This document shows positions 7,389-15,760 of a stretch of 15,760 nt of DNA, piece by piece (within the stretch, counting starts at the first letter, position 1; each line of letters opens with the position of its first letter). The notes beneath the pieces were generated by a model. That model was not told the DNA's origin, did not search any database, and saw nothing but the letters and a program-made list of their open reading frames with translations. The stretch is from Singulisphaera sp. GP187. GTDB taxonomy: Bacteria; Pseudomonadota; Gammaproteobacteria; Burkholderiales; Burkholderiaceae_C. Made by a program: the position numbers and the translations under genes. The stretch lies in NCBI GenBank assembly GCA_943327965.2, contig CALPYQ020000004.1, positions 1 to 15,760 of the forward strand. Reading direction: 5' to 3'.

Positions 7389-8651
7389 ATGACAGATCAA
7401 AACGCATCCCACACCCCCTTTTCATTGGCTCATGCCCAAGATGAGCACCTTAGCACCCATTTAATTCATCACGGCTACAAACCGCCGTCAGAATTTGAAG
7501 CGCCTCAGCCCGGGGTCTTTAAAGCCTCTACCGTTTTCTTTCCTAACGTGGCCGCTATGCGACAACGTGAGTGGAAAGATAAATCGGCTTACACCTATGG
7601 CACCCATGGGACACCCACCACATTCACCCTTGAAGAGCGTTTGTGTGCTTTAGAAGGTGGGTCTCACTGTGTTTTGACACCTAGCGGTCTGTCAGCCATT
7701 TCAGTGGTCTCTTTCACCATCTTAAAAACAGGTGGCCACGTGTTGATTCCCGACAATGCTTATGGGCCCAACAAGGTATTGGCAGAAGGGGAGTTAGAGG
7801 CATTTGGCATTTCACATACCTATTACGATGCCATGAATCCTGCCGATTTAGCGGCCAAGATTCAAAGCAACACCCAACTGGTTTGGTTAGAGGCGCCAGG
7901 TTCTCTCAGTATGGAATTTCCAGATCTGATTGAAATGGTCAAGATTTGCAAAGACAGATCTGTCCTAACGGCACTGGACAATACTTGGGGCGCAGGCATC
8001 GCTTTCAAGCCGTTTAACTTACTTGGCAATTCTGAACTAAGCGTCGATTTCACCATTCATGCGCTGACCAAATATCCAAGTGGCGGTGGCGACGTCTTGA
8101 TGGGCAGTGTCATGACGCGCAACGAATCTTTGGGACTCAAAATGAAGCTGACACACATGCGATTGGGCTTGTGCGTTGGCGCGAATGATGTTGAATCCGT
8201 TTTGCGTTCCTTGCCCACCATGCCGCTTCGCTATGCCGCACAAGATCAAATAGCCAGGGAATTGGCACAGTGGTGGCAAGGTCAAGCAGCTTGCGTGCAA
8301 GTCTTGCACCCAGCCTTGTTGGGTTCACCTGGGCACCAACACTGGAAAAACTTATGCGCCTCACAGGGCGGTTCCGGCCATGCAGCAGGGCTGTTCAGTG
8401 TCATGCTTGACCCACGTCTTTCGCAAGAGAAAGTGGATGCATTTTGTGATGAATTGAAGCTTTTTAAAATTGGCTACAGCTGGGGAGGCCCCATCAGCCT
8501 GGTGGTCCCCTATAAATTAGAAACCGTTCGCAGCAGCTGGCCCTCAGACCTTCAAAAAGGCCACTTGGTTCGTTTTTCAACAGGCTTTGAAAATGCCAAC
8601 GATCTCATCGAAGACTTGCGTCAATCTTCGCAAAAAAACTTGATTTTTTAA
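7389..8651 (+). CDS. metC: Cystathionine beta-lyase-like PLP enzyme
   Basis: The 420-residue product belongs to the Cys/Met metabolism PLP-dependent family. The closest wording is that of E. coli MetC, which splits cystathionine to homocysteine, pyruvate and ammonia in methionine synthesis. Visible features are YTYGTHGTPTTFTLEERL (68-85), the LEGG segment (88-91), DNAYGP (122-127, Tyr125 stacking on PLP), LEAPGS (167-172), DNTWGAGI (197-204; Asp197 pairs with the PLP nitrogen) and HALTKYPSGGGDVLMG (224-239), with Lys228 the Schiff-base lysine. The C-terminal FKIGYSWGGPISL matches the substrate-carboxylate region. Where E. coli MetC has an arginine after YG (YGRR), this protein has threonine (YGTH). 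ATG 7389 has AGGA at 7378-7381. Methionine gamma-lyase or a related lyase activity is not excluded. Confidence 0.82.
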   Translation: MTDQNASHTPFSLAHAQDEHLSTHLIHHGYKPPSEFEAPQPGVFKASTVFFPNVAAMRQREWKDKSAYTYGTHGTPTTFTLEERLCALEGGSHCVLTPSGLSAISVVSFTILKTGGHVLIPDNAYGPNKVLAEGELEAFGISHTYYDAMNPADLAAKIQSNTQLVWLEAPGSLSMEFPDLIEMVKICKDRSVLTALDNTWGAGIAFKPFNLLGNSELSVDFTIHALTKYPSGGGDVLMGSVMTRNESLGLKMKLTHMRLGLCVGANDVESVLRSLPTMPLRYAAQDQIARELAQWWQGQAACVQVLHPALLGSPGHQHWKNLCASQGGSGHAAGLFSVMLDPRLSQEKVDAFCDELKLFKIGYSWGGPISLVVPYKLETVRSSWPSDLQKGHLVRFSTGFENANDLIEDLRQSSQKNLIF

Positions 8652-8714
8652 CCGAGCGCAAGTTCTGGAGTCGCAAACTGATACAGTGGAAGAAATTTCA
8701 TTGAAAGAACTATC
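8652..8714 (+). other. Short gap before the small basic protein gene
   Basis: These 63 bases have no convincing promoter or terminator. No hairpin plus T-run ends the preceding gene. The frame of the following small gene is closed by TGA at 8679-8681 and contains no ATG, GTG or TTG before 8715. Confidence 0.3.
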
Positions 8715-8900
8715 TTGGCAACTCCCAATTACGGCTACGAAAAACGTCAAAAAGAATTGGCAAAAAAGCGCAAGAAAGAAGACAAACTCAAATCCAAAGC
8801 TGAGCGGAAATCAGATGGTCCAGATGATTTGAACCACGGGGAAGCAGAAACTCCCGATCAACTCAGTTCAGCAACAGACGCACCCCCACCGAACGTTTAA
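8715..8900 (+). CDS. Small basic protein of unknown function
   Basis: This 61-residue product has a strongly basic, charged first half (residues 6-33, with YEKRQKELAKKRKKEDKLKS) that should be a single amphipathic or coiled helix. The second half is acidic and Pro/Ser-rich and looks disordered. No signal peptide, membrane segment or enzyme motif is seen. I have the impression that short proteins starting like ANPNYGYEKRQ occur widely in betaproteobacteria, but I cannot verify this here. The only start in the open frame is TTG at 8715, with at most a weak GAAAGAA upstream. Charge suggests contact with RNA, DNA or ribosomes; that is inference. It follows the lyase gene by 63 bases and faces tesA tail to tail. 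Confidence 0.65.
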   Translation: MATPNYGYEKRQKELAKKRKKEDKLKSKAERKSDGPDDLNHGEAETPDQLSSATDAPPPNV

Positions 8901-8909
8901 GTGTTCTGA

Positions 8910-8924
8910 TACTGACGCTCAGTA
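8910..8924. other. Short inverted repeat between convergent genes
   Basis: TACTGA (8910-8915), a CGC loop and TCAGTA (8919-8924) form a perfect six-base stem in the 41-base gap between the small basic protein gene and the - strand esterase gene. The stem is weak and lacks a T-run on either strand. A two-way terminator is possible but poorly supported. Confidence 0.25.
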
Positions 8925-8941
8925 ACTTCCTAGCTTAGATC

Positions 8942-9646
8942 TCAAGAGGGACGCAACATTTTTTTGAGTTGCGGCCAAACGTTTTTCATGATCAACATTT
9001 GGGCTGCTTCATTCGGATGAATTTTGTCCGCTTGGAAAAACTTCAAGGGATCTGCGTCGTCAGCAACACCTTTTAAAAACTGTTGATTAAGTTGTGAGCC
9101 AGTTTCCTTGGCAACTTTCAGATAAATGGCATCCATTTGTTGGCGATACTTTTCGCCGTAGTTTGGGGGAACTTGAATGGCAACAAGCATGACTTTTGAG
9201 CCTGCATTTTTACCTGCCAGGGCCATACGCCTTAAATTGTTTTCAGTCATGGTCAGACTCAAACCTCTCAGTGCATCATTCCCGCCCAATTCAATGAGCA
9301 AAACTTGAGGTCGATGTTGCTGAAGCAAAGCAGCCAAGCGGGAAACACCTCCCGAAGTTGTATCCCCGCTGATACTTGCATTCACTAGGTTGATTGAAAT
9401 TTTTTCTTGAATTGCTTGCTGACTCATCCGCTGAACCCAGCCTGTTCCTCGTGCCAAACCATATTCCGCACTGAGTGAATCCCCCACAATCAAAACGGTT
9501 GGGGCAGATTGAGCGCCTTGTCCAACTGATGGCAAGTTGGCGTTTGCAGAAGCCATCAACGCCCCAAATACGCACCATAATCCCGTGATCAACACGCCTA
9601 AAACAAGCCGGTTAAAGTGTCGGTGTTGCAACAAAGGTATTTGCAT
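8942..9646 (-). CDS. tesA: TesA-like SGNH esterase/lysophospholipase, exported
   Basis: This 234-residue protein is an SGNH hydrolase of the TesA (thioesterase I/protease I/lysophospholipase L1, also annotated arylesterase) type, which cleaves acyl-CoA and other ester substrates in the periplasm. The blocks are all present: GDSLSAEYG (55-63; nucleophile Ser57), SISGDTT (91-97; oxyanion Gly94), GGND (121-124; oxyanion Asn123) and DKIHPNE (207-213; catalytic Asp207 and His210). The N-terminus has basic residues, a hydrophobic stretch (about 13-31) and a likely cleavage site after ASANA (about 32-36), so a Sec signal peptide is expected. The start is the ATG whose complement is 9644-9646; it overlaps the start of the divergent ABC ATPase gene, an arrangement similar to tesA-ybbA in E. 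coli. Confidence 0.92.
   Translation of the reverse strand: MQIPLLQHRHFNRLVLGVLITGLWCVFGALMASANANLPSVGQGAQSAPTVLIVGDSLSAEYGLARGTGWVQRMSQQAIQEKISINLVNASISGDTTSGGVSRLAALLQQHRPQVLLIELGGNDALRGLSLTMTENNLRRMALAGKNAGSKVMLVAIQVPPNYGEKYRQQMDAIYLKVAKETGSQLNQQFLKGVADDADPLKFFQADKIHPNEAAQMLIMKNVWPQLKKMLRPS
9633..9637 (+). promoter_or_regulatory. Ribosome binding site that decides the ABC ATPase start
   Basis: AAAGG at 9633-9637 lies seven bases before ATG 9645. The in-frame ATG at 9657 has no properly spaced site, and the ATG at 9537 would add 36 residues unlike the family and lie deep inside tesA. This supports 9645 and places the site inside the tesA signal-peptide codons on the other strand. Confidence 0.6.
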
Positions 9647-10322
9647 GTTGAGTTCTATGATTTCTGTAAGTCACGTGAGTAAAACGGTTAGCGATGCCAG
9701 TGGTCCGCTTTCTATTTTGCGCGATATTGATTTCTCTGTGGGCGCAGGGGAAACAGTGGCCATTTTGGGAGCGTCAGGCTCAGGAAAAAGTACGCTACTG
9801 TCCATCATGGCAGGTTTAGACACGCCAAGCCTGGGTCATGTATCGCTTGCCGGCCAAGACATCTTTGCAATGACTGAAGATCAAAGGGCCGCCTGGCGAG
9901 GTCAACACCTCGGCTTTGTTTTTCAAAACTTTCAATTGATGGGGCATCTGACGGCACTTGAAAATGTCATGCTGCCTCTGGAGTTGGCCGGCACTCAAAA
10001 TGCAGGCACTTTGGCCAAGTCCATTCTGACCCAAGTTGGGCTCTCCGAGCGTCTGCGTCATTTTCCAAAAGTTTTGAGCGGCGGAGAGCAGCAACGTGTG
10101 GCATTGGCAAGGGCCTTTGTCGTTGAACCCCAATTGCTTTTAGCCGATGAACCCACGGGCAGCTTGGATGCACAGACCGGCGAAAGCATCATGGATTTGA
10201 TGCTCAGCATGAACAAAGCCCGTGGCACCACCCTTATTTTGGTCACCCATGACCAAAAATTGGCACAAAGATGTGACCGAACCCTGACCTTAGAAGCCGG
10301 ACGACTCATATCCCAAGGATAA
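9645..10322 (+). CDS. ABC transporter ATPase, YbbA/LolD-like
   Basis: The 225-residue product is an ABC ATPase of the MacB/LolD/YbbA group. It has Walker A GASGSGKST (42-50), the Q-loop at Gln94 in FVFQNFQLM, signature LSGGEQQR (144-151), Walker B LLLADE (164-169), a D-loop SLD (173-175) and the H-loop His202 in VTHD. Divergence from tesA matches the E. coli ybbA neighbourhood, where YbbA works with the permease YbbP. Here no permease follows: rlmB comes next after seven bases, so the partner must be elsewhere or the ATPase acts alone. I start it at ATG 9645 on the basis of AAAGG at 9633-9637; ATG 9657 is the alternative. Substrate is unknown. ATP hydrolysis by this protein is well supported, YbbA orthology less so. 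Confidence 0.88.
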   Translation: MLSSMISVSHVSKTVSDASGPLSILRDIDFSVGAGETVAILGASGSGKSTLLSIMAGLDTPSLGHVSLAGQDIFAMTEDQRAAWRGQHLGFVFQNFQLMGHLTALENVMLPLELAGTQNAGTLAKSILTQVGLSERLRHFPKVLSGGEQQRVALARAFVVEPQLLLADEPTGSLDAQTGESIMDLMLSMNKARGTTLILVTHDQKLAQRCDRTLTLEAGRLISQG

Positions 10323-10329
10323 TTGGGGC

Positions 10330-11067
10330 ATGTCTTCACCCAAAATTTTGTTTGGATTTCACGCGGTGGGTGTGCGCCTTAAAACAGCGCCTCAGTCTAT
10401 CGTTGAAATTTACTTTGAAACCACTCGCCGCGATGCGCGCATGCGTCAGTTCATCGAACGTGCCCAAGAGGCTGGTGTTCGCCTCATTGAAGCTGACGGT
10501 ATGCGACTGGCCAAATTGGCTGGCAGCCATGGTCATCAAGGTGTTGCGGCCCGAGTAGAGCCTGTGCCGCAAGTGCATTCTCTTGATGATCTTTTGGATC
10601 AGGTTCAGGGCCCCCCGCTATTATTGGTTTTGGATGGCATCACCGATCCACACAATTTAGGTGCCTGTTTGCGTGTGGCCGATGGCGCAGGCGCACATGC
10701 CGTCATTGCACCCAAAGACCATGCGGCTGGCATCAATGCCACCGTGGCCAAAGTGGCAAGTGGTGCAGCTGAAACAGTGCCTTACTTCATGGTGACCAAT
10801 TTGGCGCGAACTTTGGGGGAACTCAAGGAGCGTTCTATTTGGACCATTGGAACCAGTGGCGATGCACCGAAAAATATTTACCAAGTTGATCTCAAGGGCC
10901 CGGTGGCGTTGGTTCTGGGTGCTGAGGGACCGGGTATGCGTCACCTGACTCGCAAAACATGTGACGAGCTTGTCAGCATTCCTATGCAGGGCGCTGTTGA
11001 GAGTTTGAATGTTTCAGTCGCCAGCGGCGTGTGCCTTTTTGAGGCGGTACGCCAAAGAATGGGCTAA
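10330..11067 (+). CDS. rlmB: RlmB, 23S rRNA (guanosine-2'-O)-methyltransferase
   Basis: RlmB is a SpoU/TrmH (SPOUT) enzyme that uses S-adenosylmethionine to methylate the 2'-O of G2251 (E. coli numbering) in the peptidyl-transferase P-loop of 23S rRNA. The 245-residue product has an N-terminal L30e-like substrate-binding domain (about 1-80, LFGFHAVGVRLK... HQGVAARVEP). The catalytic domain follows, with motif 1 LDGITDPHNLGACLRVADG (100-118; Asn and Arg catalytic region), motif 2 VLGAEGPGMR and motif 3 SIPMQGAVESLNVSVASGV, the knot that binds the cofactor. Length is normal for the family. AAGGA at 10315-10319, inside the end of the ATPase gene, serves ATG 10330. The gene's last four bases overlap the end of a convergent chrA-like gene. 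Confidence 0.94.
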   Translation: MSSPKILFGFHAVGVRLKTAPQSIVEIYFETTRRDARMRQFIERAQEAGVRLIEADGMRLAKLAGSHGHQGVAARVEPVPQVHSLDDLLDQVQGPPLLLVLDGITDPHNLGACLRVADGAGAHAVIAPKDHAAGINATVAKVASGAAETVPYFMVTNLARTLGELKERSIWTIGTSGDAPKNIYQVDLKGPVALVLGAEGPGMRHLTRKTCDELVSIPMQGAVESLNVSVASGVCLFEAVRQRMG

Positions 11068-11666
11068 AGGATACCCGTGGTGCCAATGATGCCACCCCCC
11101 GCAATCAGCCACAAAATATGGATTCGTGTTTTCAGCAAGAGTCCGATTGAGACGGCTGTTAGCAACCACAGTTTCCAATCGCTGGCCATGATGTTATGAG
11201 CGGCAGTCAGCAGCCAGCCCGTTGAAATCAACAAACCAATCACAATGGGTGACAAGCCCGATTTGAATGATCGAACAGAAAGCAGACTGCTATTTTGATG
11301 CGCCCATTTGGTTGCGGAATAGGTGAGGAAAGAGGAGGGCAACATGATGCCAGTCATGGTGACAAGGATGCCCAAAAAACCAAGAAGCCAAGCCCCGATA
11401 CCTGCTTCCATGCCCCCACCAGCATTGATGCCGATGTTCCAGCCCATGAGTGCAACAAACAAGACATTGGGTCCAGGGGCAGATTGGGCTAAGGCTATGG
11501 AAGAAGAAAACGAAAAGTCCGTAAGCCAATTTTTTTCGTCCACCAAGTAACGATGCATGTCTGGTGCGGTGGTAATCGTCCCACCAAAAGAAAGCAAGGA
11601 CAAGACCGCAAAGTGCAAGAGCAGATCCAGCCATTCAAAGGGGCTCATTGAAATGACGTGGTTCAT
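11064..11666 (-). CDS. ChrA-family half-size transporter, second subunit
   Basis: This 200-residue membrane protein is a single CHR domain, half the size of full chromate transporter ChrA. It shows the family features LLSFGGTITTAPDMHRYLVD (24-43), with a FGG turn, then WLTDFSFSSSIALAQSAPGPN with PGPN at 64-67, and several hydrophobic segments through the C-terminus. Its start (ATG with complement at 11664-11666) overlaps the stop of the upstream half-size gene as ATGA, so the two are translated together and probably form a heterodimer, as described for short-chain CHR pairs. Family members expel chromate, but many short-chain pairs have not been shown to confer resistance, so the substrate is open. 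The stop TAG (11064-11066) lies inside the rlmB stop region. Confidence 0.88.
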   Translation of the reverse strand: MNHVISMSPFEWLDLLLHFAVLSLLSFGGTITTAPDMHRYLVDEKNWLTDFSFSSSIALAQSAPGPNVLFVALMGWNIGINAGGGMEAGIGAWLLGFLGILVTMTGIMLPSSFLTYSATKWAHQNSSLLSVRSFKSGLSPIVIGLLISTGWLLTAAHNIMASDWKLWLLTAVSIGLLLKTRIHILWLIAGGGIIGTTGIL

Positions 11667-12286
11667 GATGCGTCAGAACCAGAATGAAGCGCTGAGTCTT
11701 GTTTGGCGAGTGACCGGTAAGCAAGCCCAAAACCCACAAACCCCAGGATGGGGAGCGCCCATAACAAAGGCAAGCGCAACAAGCCGACGCTGACAAATGC
11801 CGCCAATGTCAAAAGCCATGCTGCATGCAGCCCCAAGGGGTTCTGTTTCAAAGCGCTGCTCAGTTTGAGGCCGGTGGCAATAATGAGTCCTGCGGAAACA
11901 GCGCCCATGCCCTTTAAAGCACCCTGAGCCATGGGATGGTCGGCAACACCGCCAAACAAGATGGCTAACAAAAGCACCAAAGTGAGGGGAGCGACCAAAA
12001 GACCTGCCACGGCAGAAAGCGCGCCATAAATGCCAAAGTACTGACGTCCTAGCATCAATGCCAGATTGACAATGTTGGGGCCAGGCAAAATTTGTGCAAT
12101 TGACCATTCTTCTAAAAATTGGGTCTTGCTCATCCATTGACGACGCTCTACCAACTCTTGTTGTGCAACCGCCAAGACGCCGCCCACCCCTTGTAAGGCT
12201 AAAAGGGAAAAACCAATGAACAATTCCATCTTGGAATTTGGTCTTTTTAGTGGACTATTCTCGGTCAGCATTTGAGAATTATCCAT
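11663..12286 (-). CDS. ChrA-family half-size transporter, first subunit
   Basis: This 207-residue product is the other single CHR-domain protein of the pair. It has a polar N-terminus of about 20 residues, then ELFIGFSLLALQGVGGVLAV (21-40), where VGG replaces the more usual FGG. ELVERRQWMSKTQFLEEWS follows, then ILPGPN (66-71), the conserved PGPN loop, and further membrane helices. The C-terminal tail is short and polar. The start is supported by AAAGG nine bases before the ATG (complement at 12284-12286). It is the first gene of a two-gene - strand unit facing away from ygiQ. Chromate efflux is the family prototype; actual substrate and induction cannot be read here. No regulator (chrB-like) is adjacent. 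Confidence 0.88.
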   Translation of the reverse strand: MDNSQMLTENSPLKRPNSKMELFIGFSLLALQGVGGVLAVAQQELVERRQWMSKTQFLEEWSIAQILPGPNIVNLALMLGRQYFGIYGALSAVAGLLVAPLTLVLLLAILFGGVADHPMAQGALKGMGAVSAGLIIATGLKLSSALKQNPLGLHAAWLLTLAAFVSVGLLRLPLLWALPILGFVGFGLAYRSLAKQDSALHSGSDAS

Positions 12287-12356
12287 CGATAAAGACCTTT
12301 CATGCCCGTTGGTGAGCCTGAAGCTCTAAACTACGACATTCTCCGATTTGTCTGCC
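12287..12356. promoter_or_regulatory. Divergent intergenic region between chrA-like pair and ygiQ
   Basis: These 70 bases must carry signals for both directions unless transcripts begin inside the genes. TTATC (12279-12283) and GATAA (12288-12292) flank the start codon of the - strand gene as an inverted repeat. GAGC (12314-12317) and GCTC (12323-12326) form a short stem. The complement of 12296-12300 supplies the AAAGG ribosome binding site for the - strand gene. I find no good -35/-10 pair in either direction and no Shine-Dalgarno for ygiQ. Confidence 0.35.
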
Positions 12357-14672
<2,316 letters not shown>

Positions 14673-14673
14673 T

Positions 14674-15760
14674 CTAAGCCTGCAGCACTTGCAGGAGTTC
14701 TGTTTCAATTTCAATTTGCTCGCGATTGTGCTGAAGGGCAGAGCCTTCAATCAAAAAAGTATCTTCTACCCGTTCGCCCAAGGTGCTGATCTTTGCCAGC
14801 TTCAAACTGATGCTGTGTTTGGCCAGAACTGTGGCCACGCTGTAGAGCAGGCCCAGTCGATCGCTGGCTGAAATTCCGAGCAACCAACTTTGCGCTTTTT
14901 CATCTGGCTGAAGGGTGATGCGAGGCGCAATTGGGAAGTTTTTGACGCGCCTCGAAACTCGACCTTTGGTGGGTGGTGGCAATTCACCTTTTTTGTTGAT
15001 GGTGGCAGTCAAGCCAGACTCAACCATGGTCATCAACTCTCTGTAGTGTTCTGGCAAAAGAGACGTCACGACCTGAAATGTGTCTAAGGCATAGCCGTTT
15101 TTGGCGGTGTGAATTTTGGCATCCAAAATACTAAAGCCTGCTTGGTCAAAGTAGCCACAAATTCGGGCAAACAAGTCGGTTTGATCTGCGGTGTAAACCA
15201 ACACTTGCAAGCCTTCACCCAAAGGTGAAATTCTGGCGCGAACAAGGCATTTGCTTTCTGTAGCAGTTGAATCAGTTCCATGAGGTTTGCTCACGTGCCG
15301 CGATAACTGACGTGCATGCCATGCAATTTCGCTTGCATCATGGCGCATGAAATAGCCTACGTCCAAGGTATCCCAAAGCGCTTTGTGTCCTTCATGAGGT
15401 TCAGCATGAAGTGCCAGTTCAATCAAGGCTTCGCGTTTGCGTGCTTCAATGTCTGCGTTGGCATCGGGCGCTCTGCCGCCTAAAACGCGTAAGGTGTAGC
15501 GGTACAAGTCTTCAAGCAACTTGCCTTTCCATGCGTTCCATACTTTGGGACTGGTGCCGCGAATATCTGCAACAGTTAACAAATATAGCGCTGTTAATCG
15601 TCTTTCGTTGCCCACACGTTTTGCAAAAGCAGCAATGACATCAGGATCGCTGAGGTCTTCCTTTTGGGCCACATGACTCATGGTCAGATGTTCACCCACT
15701 AAAAAAGAAATCAGTTTGGCATCTTCAGCTGAGATGTTGTGCTGCTTACAAAACAACTTA
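14674..15760 (-). CDS. glnD: GlnD, PII uridylyltransferase/uridylyl-removing enzyme, C-terminal part
   Basis: GlnD senses glutamine and adds UMP to, or removes it from, the PII proteins, thereby setting glutamine synthetase activity and nitrogen gene expression. About 361 residues of a protein usually near 860 are present; the frame is still open at the window edge, so the N-terminal nucleotidyltransferase domain and most of the HD domain lie outside. Visible are the end of the HD domain (FLVGEHLTMSHVAQKEDLSD, then RRLTALYLLTVADIRGTSPKVWNAWK, about 18-80) and two ACT domains that bind glutamine: first LQVLVYTADQTDLFARICGYF (about 183-255), second SWLLGISASDRLGLLYSVATV (about 289-359). The TTG at 15756 is an internal leucine codon, not a start. 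The stop TAG (14674-14676) is one base from the end of ygiQ. Confidence 0.95.
   Translation of the reverse strand, partial: KLFCKQHNISAEDAKLISFLVGEHLTMSHVAQKEDLSDPDVIAAFAKRVGNERRLTALYLLTVADIRGTSPKVWNAWKGKLLEDLYRYTLRVLGGRAPDANADIEARKREALIELALHAEPHEGHKALWDTLDVGYFMRHDASEIAWHARQLSRHVSKPHGTDSTATESKCLVRARISPLGEGLQVLVYTADQTDLFARICGYFDQAGFSILDAKIHTAKNGYALDTFQVVTSLLPEHYRELMTMVESGLTATINKKGELPPPTKGRVSRRVKNFPIAPRITLQPDEKAQSWLLGISASDRLGLLYSVATVLAKHSISLKLAKISTLGERVEDTFLIEGSALQHNREQIEIETELLQVLQA

Noticed and set aside
6915..7412. 165-codon open frame on the - strand opposite the phosphoribosyltransferase gene
   Set aside because: The + strand gene has a clear PRPP motif and ribosome binding site; the antisense product shows nothing recognisable.
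8898..8908. Third case of a stop followed directly by GTG, after the small basic protein gene
   Set aside because: The frame closes after two codons, so it codes for nothing; it also shows that TAAGTG alone is weak evidence of coupling.
9537..9644. Upstream extension of the ABC ATPase gene to ATG 9537
   Set aside because: It would add 36 residues unlike ABC ATPases and overlap the tesA signal-peptide region by over 100 bases; AAAGG supports ATG 9645.
9671..9678. Palindrome TCACGTGA near the divergent starts
   Set aside because: It lies inside ABC ATPase codons for a conserved part of the N-terminus; eight bases is short enough for chance.
11290..11634. 114-codon frame on the - strand within the second chrA-like gene, and + strand frames near 11295-11793
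   Set aside because: They are shadows of the two CHR-domain genes, whose family motifs (FGG, PGPN) lie in the chosen frame.

Overview
The window looks like chromosome of a betaproteobacterium of the order Burkholderiales, most likely family Comamonadaceae. The reasons are the gene order der-hfq-hflX-hflK-hflC-DUF2065-hisZ-purA, the wording of the proteins (for example the Hfq core and the MFNLNDPRWGR start of HflK), and the moderate GC content. Genus is not certain. I see no rRNA, tRNA, insertion sequence, prophage or CRISPR array, and most of the window reads as conserved core chromosome.

Region 1 (1-8651, all + strand) is a long run of tightly packed genes. It starts with the last codons of der, then hfq (RNA chaperone), hflX (ribosome-associated GTPase), hflK and hflC (membrane SPFH complex that modulates FtsH), and a 63-residue DUF2065 membrane protein. 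It continues with hisZ (regulatory subunit for the first step of histidine synthesis), purA (adenylosuccinate synthetase), a purine-type phosphoribosyltransferase and a cystathionine beta-lyase-like PLP enzyme. Two junctions (hfq/hflX and hflC/DUF2065) have zero spacing and non-ATG starts, which suggests translational coupling. The first half concerns RNA, ribosome and membrane-protein quality control; the second half concerns nucleotide and amino-acid metabolism.

Region 2 (8652-11067) holds a small, very basic 61-residue protein of unknown function. It is followed by a divergent pair whose start codons overlap: a TesA-type SGNH esterase on the - strand and a YbbA/LolD-type ABC ATPase on the + strand. 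rlmB (23S rRNA 2'-O-methyltransferase) follows the ATPase. The permease that usually goes with such an ATPase is not next to it.

Region 3 (11064-12286, - strand) is a pair of half-size ChrA-family transport proteins overlapping by ATGA. The second one overlaps the end of rlmB tail to tail by 4 bases.

Region 4 (12287-15760) has a short divergent intergenic region, then ygiQ (radical SAM protein) on the + strand. One base further on is the C-terminal part of glnD (PII uridylyltransferase/uridylyl-removing enzyme) on the - strand, cut by the window edge.

I did not find a clear new system. The observations most worth a second look are the uncharacterised small basic protein, the overlapping divergent starts, the ABC ATPase without an adjacent permease, the extra cysteine cluster in YgiQ, and a heat-shock-like promoter candidate in front of hfq.
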